A stretch of 12,503 nucleotides of DNA from JAIVJN01 sp036732565. Its GTDB lineage: Bacteria > Acidobacteriota > Vicinamibacteria > Vicinamibacterales > UBA2999. A program made the translations under genes and the position numbers. Location: positions 1-12,503 of the forward strand of contig DAINCF010000190.1 of the NCBI GenBank assembly GCA_036732565.1, read 5' to 3'. The notes beneath the pieces are model-generated. The model was not told the origin of the DNA. It saw only the letters and a program-made list of their open reading frames with translations, and did no database searches. Shown here one piece after another: positions 8,801 through 12,503 of this stretch; positions within the stretch are counted from its first letter, which is position 1, and each line of letters starts with the position of its first letter.

Positions 8801-9593
8801 GTCGGCCGTGGCGCGCAAGCGGCTCGCGGCCATCAAAGAGTTCAGCGACCTGGGCAGCGGGTTCCGCGTCGCGGCGCTCGATCTCGAGATTCGCGGCGCC
8901 GGCAATCTTCTCGGTGGCGAACAGAGCGGTCAGATCGATGCCGTCGGCTTCGAGATGTACATGAAGCTGCTCGAGGAAACGATCCGCGAGCTCAAAGGCG
9001 AGGATCTCGAAGACGATGTGCGAGCGACCGTCAACCTCAAGGTCGACTTCCGGATCGACGACGAGTACGTGCCCGACATGAACCAGCGTCTGATGGTCTA
9101 CCGGCGCATCGCCGCGGCCCGAAGCGAGGACGACCTGGCCCGCGTCGTCGAGGAGGTGCGCGACCGCTATGGCCCGCCGCCAACCCCGGTCCTGAACCTC
9201 GCGGACTATGGTCGCATCCGGGTCCTGGCCGACGGTCTTGGGGTCGAAACCGTCGACCGGGACGGCCCGCTCGTCGTCTTCAAGTTCAGGGAGAAGGCCA
9301 AAGTCGATCCCATGCGTCTGATCAAGCTCGTGCGGGAACGCGAGGATCTGCAGCTGATCCCGCCCGGGAGCGTCAAATTGGACCTGACCAAGGCCGCCAA
9401 CGGGTCTGGGCAGGCGTCGAGGCGGCCTGGACGGCAACCGGCGTGGTGGACGGCCCGGGCGACGGCCGCGGAGGTCTCACCGGGCTTCTCCAAGGCGGAG
9501 ATCCTCAAGCCGCAGGCCGAGGATCCGCGCGCGCCAGCCGGAGTGTTGGCGAAGGTGACCGAGCTGTTGCTGGCCCTCGGGGCCGAGCGGTAA
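5829..9593 (+). CDS. mfd: Transcription-repair coupling factor Mfd
   Basis: Large SF2 translocase that pushes RNA polymerase stalled at DNA damage off the template and recruits UvrA for nucleotide excision repair. In order: a UvrB-like module with GEFCLRGGILDIFPAGEQMP, the RNA-polymerase-interacting domain beginning LKVGDLIVHVDHGIGQFVGL (about 547-566), and a RecG-like motor. The motor has Walker A GDVGYGKT at 697-704, DEEQRFG at 798-804, LTATPIPRTLNMSLVGIRDM and GRVGRSDRPAYAYL. A C-terminal autoinhibitory domain follows (e.g. DEYVPDMNQRLMVYRRI). At 1254 residues it is about 100 longer than E. coli Mfd. Roughly 65 of those are a repeat insert at residues 359-422, between the UvrB-like module and the following linker domain. 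The start is TTG 5829, the first possible codon after an in-frame stop. Its AGGAG is only one base away, which is unusually close, so GTG 5883 is an alternative. Confidence 0.97.
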   Translation: MPVDPGPRLWARAFATYAVSTATSLTVRSILNAALARAGFDARTRGFTGLTPPAKALAVASTAHRLPSAVLYVVPTDAELEQATSDIRFFLSVLEGLADAVAESVVLPLPGHQVDPYRGLAPHLRTTSARARALHALATRSARVIVASAQALLPRVPSPEQLLSASFDVKPGLDLDPQLLAALLVDGGYERQDPVDQHGEFCLRGGILDIFPAGEQMPVRIEFIGDTVESIRRFDPATQRSIETIDQYRVMPVRERADGESPAKDTLLSYLRTSTGFRVVVAEPDDVQAQVEQWMTQVEASYSERLSANANMASPASLMLTSEELEPILANAIAVEELGIDQGTLEDASSDSPDEAVKVRLKADPTPDPVTPPTSPGRTSGLADRTSGPADRASGPADRARGPADRAWGPADRAWGPASAGPIIHIPCQPTLEFHGRVADWIADVRLARDRGDTILFIASTHGRAERTTELLRDYEIRALAATESADLTAGAVIVAEGLLSHGFRLPGAALQIYAEADVFEDERRRTTTNRKRSLAATFLSDLRDLKVGDLIVHVDHGIGQFVGLKQISIGHGDIVQEFLELRYHGEDKLFVPVERLDLVQKYTGGTKPALDRLGGTTWEKAKKKVKKAMRDMAEELLKLYAARRAMPGHAFSPDSHWQEEFEDAFEWDLTPDQTTAITDIKRDMEAPTPMDRLLCGDVGYGKTEVAMRAAFKAVMDGKQVAVLAPTTVLAFQHLETLRRRFAAFPAKIDMVSRFRTKQEIKEALDALAAGRLDIIVGTHRLLSKDVTFRELGLLVVDEEQRFGVAHKERIKQMRKKVDVLTLTATPIPRTLNMSLVGIRDMSVIETPPKDRLAIQTNVVKFDSSVITRALRQELARGGQVYFVHNRVESIYSMANLLQRLVPEARVVIGHGQMSEDRLERAMHDFVAHHYDVLLSTTIVENGLDIPNANTIIINRADRYGLSQLYQLRGRVGRSDRPAYAYLMVPPESSLSAVARKRLAAIKEFSDLGSGFRVAALDLEIRGAGNLLGGEQSGQIDAVGFEMYMKLLEETIRELKGEDLEDDVRATVNLKVDFRIDDEYVPDMNQRLMVYRRIAAARSEDDLARVVEEVRDRYGPPPTPVLNLADYGRIRVLADGLGVETVDRDGPLVVFKFREKAKVDPMRLIKLVREREDLQLIPPGSVKLDLTKAANGSGQASRRPGRQPAWWTARATAAEVSPGFSKAEILKPQAEDPRAPAGVLAKVTELLLALGAER
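6902..7093. repeat. Palindrome-bounded in-frame repeat insert within mfd
   Basis: The left end is a hairpin with arms GGTCCGCCT (6902-6910) and AGGCGGACC (6913-6921). The right end is a hairpin with arms GGTCCGGCT (7074-7082) and AGCCGGACC (7085-7093). Both share the same design of nine-base arms around two bases. The block encodes VRLKADPT, a Pro/Thr-rich spacer, then tandem 7-residue repeats ending SAGP (residues 359-422), and normal Mfd sequence resumes at IIHIPCQPTLEFHG. The stretch is low-complexity and not expected in Mfd orthologues. It looks like a repetitive element that entered the gene in frame at a domain junction, where a disordered loop is tolerated. Confidence 0.8.
6957..7082 (+). 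repeat. Six 21-bp tandem repeats (7-residue DRAWGPA-type) in mfd
   Basis: Six consecutive 21-base units encode GRTSGLA, DRTSGPA, DRASGPA, DRARGPA, DRAWGPA and DRAWGPA. The last two units (7041-7061 and 7062-7082) are identical at the DNA level, suggesting recent slippage or unequal exchange, and divergence increases towards the 5' end. Each unit contains a version of the left arm of the terminal hairpin (GGTCCGGCT), so the array looks like repeated half-palindromes leading into one complete palindrome. Because the unit is a multiple of three, copy-number change keeps the mfd frame open. Confidence 0.9.
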
Positions 9594-9609
9594 ACTGAAA
9601 GTTTCCAAA

Positions 9610-9654
9610 GTGCCTAGGTGCCTCGGTGCCTGGGTGCCTGGGGTGCCTAGGTGC
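9610..9654. repeat. GTGCCTNG octamer array before the SurA-like gene
   Basis: GTGCC begins at 9610, 9618, 9626, 9634 and 9643, with a truncated GTGC at 9651, giving an 8-base period with one 9-base step. The array fills most of the 57-base gap between mfd and the next gene. The truncated last unit supplies the GTG start codon of that gene, and the TAG immediately before it (9648-9650) is also part of the repeat. No terminator or promoter can be recognised in this gap. Confidence 0.8.
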
Positions 9655-10697
9655 GAAAGACATATCGGAGCCTTGTCGTCGTCCTGACGTTGTCGGTCCT
9701 GGCGTCGGCGGCGCCGCGGGCCGACATCATCGAGCAGATCCTGGTCAAGGTGAATGGCGACATCATCACCAAGACCGAGCTCGAACAGCGGCAAATCGCC
9801 GTCCTTCGTCAGCGCAATCCCAATCTCCGTCCGAACAGCGACGTCGAGCTGCGCAAGGCGCTGCAAGAGATCACGCCCGAAGTGATCGTCGATGCCGTCA
9901 ACGAGCTGCTCTTCGTGCAGCGCGGCAAGGAGCTGGGCTACGCCTTGAGCGACGAGCAGTTCCGCAACATCGTCGACAACATCAAGAAGGAAAACAAGAT
10001 CGAGAGCGAGGAGCAACTCCAGGCGGCCCTCAAGCAAGAGAACATGACGATGGACGATCTGCGGCGGCAGATCGAGCGGAACATGCTGATCACCCGCGTG
10101 CAGCAGGCCGAGGTGATGGGCAAGATCAGCGTCAGCGACGACAGCTTGAAGCAGTACTACGAGGAGAACAAGGCGTCGTTCACGAGCCAGTCACAGATCA
10201 CGCTGCGCGAGATTCTCGTCGAGGTGCCGTCGAGCGAGAAGGGCGTCAACGTCGCGCAGGACGATGCCGCCAAAGAAAAGGCCGAGGCCGCTCGGAAGCG
10301 TTTGGAGGCCGGTGAGCCGTTCGCGCAATTGGCGGCGGAGTTGTCGGATTCCGGCTCCAAGGCGAACGGCGGCTTGATCGGCCCGATCAATCGCGGCGAT
10401 TTGTCACCCGAGTTGCAGAAGGAGATCGCGACGCTCAAGACCGGTGAGCTGACGCCGGTCATGCGAACGACCCGCGGTTACCACATCCTCAAGCTGGAAT
10501 CGGTGGTCGACTCGAACGTCAAGCCGTTCGATGAGGCACGCGAAGAGATTGCCGACAAGCTCGCCGGCGGCAAGCGTCAGGCCGAGATGGCGAAGTACGT
10601 GGAGAAGCTGCGCGAGCAAGCCATCATCGAGTGGAAGAACGACGAGGTCAAGAAGGCCTACGAGATCGGCCTGAAGAAGGTCGCGACCGCCTCCTGA
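9651..10697 (+). CDS. Exported SurA-like peptidyl-prolyl isomerase/chaperone (parvulin domain)
   Basis: Predicted periplasmic folding factor, probably helping outer-membrane or secreted proteins. A signal peptide is visible: basic start MRKTYR, hydrophobic core LVVVLTLSVL at 8-17, and small residues ASAAPRA at 18-24 as cleavage region. The mature part opens with IIEQILVKVNGDIITKTELE, the SurA-type N-terminal start, followed by a charged helical region to about residue 160. A single parvulin (PpiC-type) domain lies at about 180-285, with GEPFAQLAAELSDSGSKANG then GGLIGPINRGDLSPELQKEI and RTTRGYHILKLE. E. coli SurA has two such domains, so this is a one-domain variant, 348 residues long. GTG 9651 is the first possible start, because an in-frame TAG directly precedes it. 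GGGG at 9640-9643 is the only weak ribosome site. dusB follows 5 bases after the stop. Confidence 0.9.
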   Translation: MRKTYRSLVVVLTLSVLASAAPRADIIEQILVKVNGDIITKTELEQRQIAVLRQRNPNLRPNSDVELRKALQEITPEVIVDAVNELLFVQRGKELGYALSDEQFRNIVDNIKKENKIESEEQLQAALKQENMTMDDLRRQIERNMLITRVQQAEVMGKISVSDDSLKQYYEENKASFTSQSQITLREILVEVPSSEKGVNVAQDDAAKEKAEAARKRLEAGEPFAQLAAELSDSGSKANGGLIGPINRGDLSPELQKEIATLKTGELTPVMRTTRGYHILKLESVVDSNVKPFDEAREEIADKLAGGKRQAEMAKYVEKLREQAIIEWKNDEVKKAYEIGLKKVATAS

Positions 10698-10702
10698 CGT
10701 CG

Positions 10703-11752
10703 ATGCGAATCGGCTCCGTCAACCTCGCCTCGCCGTTCGTCGTCGCCCCGATGGCTGGGATGACGGACACCGCCTTTCGCCGTCTGGTCAAGCGCCAGGG
10801 TGGCTGCGGGCTCGTTGTCACCGAAATGGTGAGCAGCGAGGGCCTGGTGCGCGGCATCGATCGCACGCTGGAGTACGCGGAGTACACCGAAGCCGAACGC
10901 CCCGTCTCGATTCAGATCTTCGGCGGCGAGCCCGAGCGCATGGCCGAGGCCGCGCGCATCGTGGAGGGCATGGGCGCCGACATCGTCGACGTCAACATGG
11001 GCTGCCCGGTGCCGAAGATTGCCAAGCACAATGCCGGATGCAGTCTGATGCGCGAGCCGGCCCATGCGGCGTCGATCATCGCCGCGATGACCAGAGCCGT
11101 CGGCATCCCGGTGACCGTCAAGATGCGGAAGGGGTGGGACGACGGGGAGGTCAACGCGCCGGAGCTGGCCAGACGTGTCGAGGATGCCGGGGCGGCGGCG
11201 ATCACCATTCATGGACGAACGGCCAAGCAGTCGTACAGCGGCCACGCGGATTGGGCGTTCGTCGCCGAGGTTGCCAGTCGGTTGTCGATTCCCGTTTTCG
11301 GATCTGGCGACTGCGTGGAACCAGAGCAGATCGTCGAGCGCATGAAGGCCGGCGTCAGCGGCGTGTTCGTCGGCCGCGGCGTGCTGCGCAATCCGTGGAT
11401 TCTGGCGCAGGCGCAGGACTTGCTCGACGGGCGCCCAGCGCGCACGGTGTCGCTCGAAGAGAAGGGGCAGTTCCTCCTGGACTACATCGATCTCCTGCTC
11501 GGCGAGCCGACGCACGAGGAAGCGGGATTTCGGCACACTGCTCCGGGCACCGAAAGCCACGCGCCGGCGCGCGGCCGCGAGCGGTGGGTCGTCAACAAGA
11601 TTCGCGCGCTCTGCTCTTGGTATACCAAGGGACTCGAAGGCGGGTCGGTGTTTCGGACCTCGGTCAACACGGTCGAGTCCATTCCGCAATTACGCGCGCT
11701 CGTTCAGCAGTACTTCTTCATGACCGATCCTGCCTTGTCGTGCTCCGTGTAG
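10703..11752 (+). CDS. dusB: tRNA dihydrouridine synthase (DusB-type)
   Basis: FMN enzyme that reduces uridines to dihydrouridine in tRNA using NADPH. The 349-residue protein has the TIM-barrel start FVVAPMAGMTDTAFRRL and TEMVSSEGL. Then comes PVSIQIFGGEPERMAEAARI, and DVNMGCPVPKIAKHNAGCSL with the catalytic cysteine at about residue 101 in GCP. VTVKMRKGW carries a lysine at 140, HGRT begins at 170, and the FMN phosphate loop region is FGSGDCVEPEQ and VFVGRGVLRNPWI. The C-terminal helical domain includes CSWYTKGLEGGSVFR, typical of the DusB/NifR3 group. ATG 10703 gives the family N-terminus MRIGSVNLASPFVVAPM. A longer in-frame start at 10631 would lie inside the upstream gene and add 24 unrelated residues. 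A short Gly/Ala/Arg-rich stretch near residue 275-290 precedes the helical domain and may be a loop insertion. Confidence 0.95.
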   Translation: MRIGSVNLASPFVVAPMAGMTDTAFRRLVKRQGGCGLVVTEMVSSEGLVRGIDRTLEYAEYTEAERPVSIQIFGGEPERMAEAARIVEGMGADIVDVNMGCPVPKIAKHNAGCSLMREPAHAASIIAAMTRAVGIPVTVKMRKGWDDGEVNAPELARRVEDAGAAAITIHGRTAKQSYSGHADWAFVAEVASRLSIPVFGSGDCVEPEQIVERMKAGVSGVFVGRGVLRNPWILAQAQDLLDGRPARTVSLEEKGQFLLDYIDLLLGEPTHEEAGFRHTAPGTESHAPARGRERWVVNKIRALCSWYTKGLEGGSVFRTSVNTVESIPQLRALVQQYFFMTDPALSCSV

Positions 11753-12420
11753 CGTTCGACCTCGACGGCACGCTCGCGGACATGGAGCTGGTCCTGCGAA
11801 AGAGAGCAGCCGAGCTCTTCTCCGGCGCGAAAGCGCGCGTTCCCGTCAAATCCGAGGAGGCACAGGAGATCGGCGGCACGCCACCACCCGATCCCACGGG
11901 CGCCGATCTCACGCCCAACGAGTGGCGGCGCCTCTGGGCGCACGTTCGTCGCACCGAGGATTTCTGGTTGTCCCTGCCGGAGACGGACGAGGGCATCGTC
12001 GCGCACATCGCTGCCGTGGCCACCGCGCGCCGATGGGAGGTGCTGTTTCTCACCACGCGCCCCAAGGTGCGCGGACAGACAACGCAGGTGCAGAGTCAGA
12101 AGTGGCTCGAGACGAACGGCTTCGCGCGGCCAAGCGTCTTCGTCGTGCAGCGCTCGCGCGGCGTGATCGCGCAGGCGTTGGAGCTGGACGCGGTCGTCGA
12201 CGATCGTCTCGAGAACTGCGTGGACGTCGCGCTGGAATCGAAGGCCGCCTCGATCTGGATTCGGCCATCGGCCTCGTCCGAATCACTCCGAGAATCGCGG
12301 CCGGCCGGCGTACGCGTCGTCCAGTCGATTCGGGAAGCGGTCAGCCTGCTCGAACAGATCGACGACGACCACCATCGTCCAGGCGTCGTGCGATCGATCA
12401 GAAAACTGCTCGGACGGTAG
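11740..12420 (+). CDS. HAD-superfamily hydrolase (phosphatase/nucleotidase-like)
   Basis: Predicted phosphate-ester hydrolase of unknown substrate, 226 residues. Motif I is FDLDGT with the nucleophile Asp7 and the general acid Asp9. Motif II is the threonine pair in FLTTR at 105-106. Motif IV is VVDD with Asp154 and Asp155. The motif III lysine or arginine is not clear; RSRG near 141 is a candidate. The cap between motifs I and II is helical, with TPNEWRRLWAHVRRTEDFW. This layout resembles small 5'(3')-deoxyribonucleotidase-like HAD proteins, but I would not name a substrate. Translation probably starts at GTG 11740, six codons before FDLDGT motif Asp7, overlapping the dusB stop by 13 bases. 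Open frame upstream of it lies inside dusB and is not homologous. The overlap suggests translational coupling to dusB. Confidence 0.82.
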   Translation: MLRVAFDLDGTLADMELVLRKRAAELFSGAKARVPVKSEEAQEIGGTPPPDPTGADLTPNEWRRLWAHVRRTEDFWLSLPETDEGIVAHIAAVATARRWEVLFLTTRPKVRGQTTQVQSQKWLETNGFARPSVFVVQRSRGVIAQALELDAVVDDRLENCVDVALESKAASIWIRPSASSESLRESRPAGVRVVQSIREAVSLLEQIDDDHHRPGVVRSIRKLLGR

Positions 12421-12424
12421 AACG

Positions 12425-12503
12425 CGCGCGAGGGCGGCTCGCGAGCCGCCCCTACATCTGGCCTCGCGCGTAGGGGCGCTCGCGAGCCGCCCTACATCTG
12501 GCC
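12425..12503. repeat. Paired GC-rich palindromic repeats downstream of the HAD gene
   Basis: A perfect 20-base palindrome, GGGCGGCTCGCGAGCCGCCC, lies at 12432-12451, 11 bases after the HAD stop. A degenerate second copy is at about 12473-12492. Each is followed by CTACATCTGGCC, so the unit is a direct repeat (about 12437-12463 and 12478-12503) with a period near 40. CGCGCGAGG (12425-12433) and CCTCGCGCG (12462-12470) form an outer inverted pair. The array runs off the window, so its size is unknown. There is no T tract, so I call it a REP-like repeat rather than a terminator, although the stem could protect the 3' end of the message. Confidence 0.75.

Noticed and set aside
7083..9437. A 784-codon open frame on the minus strand opposite mfd
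   Set aside because: The plus-strand frame carries the full set of Mfd helicase motifs. The minus frame is Arg/His/Leu-rich without recognisable domains, as expected for an antisense shadow of a high-GC gene.
7682..9598. A 638-codon open frame on the plus strand overlapping mfd in another frame
   Set aside because: The product is Arg/Gly/Ala-rich low complexity and fully overlaps well-supported mfd coding sequence.
9610..9654. Origin-type iterons
   Set aside because: The 8-base units are short and degenerate, with no replication initiator, DnaA box cluster or AT-rich region beside them.
10631..10702. Earlier in-frame start for dusB
   Set aside because: It lies within the SurA-like gene. 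The added residues are charged and unrelated to the DusB family, whose N-terminus begins at ATG 10703.
11038..11739. Upstream extension of the HAD gene inside dusB
   Set aside because: The extra residues are low-complexity and out of frame with a clear DusB. The HAD fold begins only six residues after GTG 11740.

Overview
The window is a GC-rich bacterial chromosome segment carrying ten protein genes, all on the + strand, packed with short or overlapping junctions. The content points to a Gram-negative-type organism: Wzm/Wzt-like glycan export, a heptose-1-phosphate adenylyltransferase and an exported SurA-like chaperone. The repeat style (a palindrome read in frame as VRLKADPT inside mfd, GTGCCTNG strings, and GC-rich palindromes ending in CCCCTAC) resembles what I know from Acidobacteriota of the Vicinamibacterales type. 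That assignment is an inference from style, not a proof.

Layout. 1-114: spacer with two hairpin palindromes and a tandem repeat. 115-2993: the 3' half of an F1Fo ATP synthase operon, atpG-atpD-atpC (gamma, beta, epsilon); atpH/atpA would be expected just upstream, outside the window. 2994-3188: spacer with a strong hairpin that probably terminates the atp transcript, then a small AT-rich palindrome. 3189-5807: a translationally coupled cassette of a Wzm-like ABC permease, a Wzt-like ATPase with a C-terminal glycan-recognition domain, and a stand-alone RfaE2 (ADP-heptose synthesis). 5829-9593: mfd, the transcription-repair coupling factor, interrupted in frame by a palindrome-bounded repeat insert. 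9651-12420: a SurA-like periplasmic PPIase, a DusB-type tRNA dihydrouridine synthase and a HAD-family phosphatase-like protein, tightly spaced. 12421-12503: another GC-rich palindromic repeat pair.

How they work together: the ATP synthase genes are energy housekeeping. The ABC pair would export a lipid-linked polysaccharide across the inner membrane, and RfaE2 would supply activated heptose for LPS inner core or a similar glycan. The SurA-like chaperone would serve outer-membrane protein folding, also an envelope function. mfd, dusB and the HAD gene are housekeeping genes with no obvious shared pathway.

I do not see a previously undescribed defence, mobile or biosynthetic system here. The most interesting signal is the set of short palindromic or tandem repeats that occupy several spacers and have entered the mfd reading frame without breaking it. 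Six of the ten genes appear to start with GTG or TTG. No tRNA, rRNA, CRISPR array, transposase or integrase was seen, and no gene-free stretch exceeds 300 bases.
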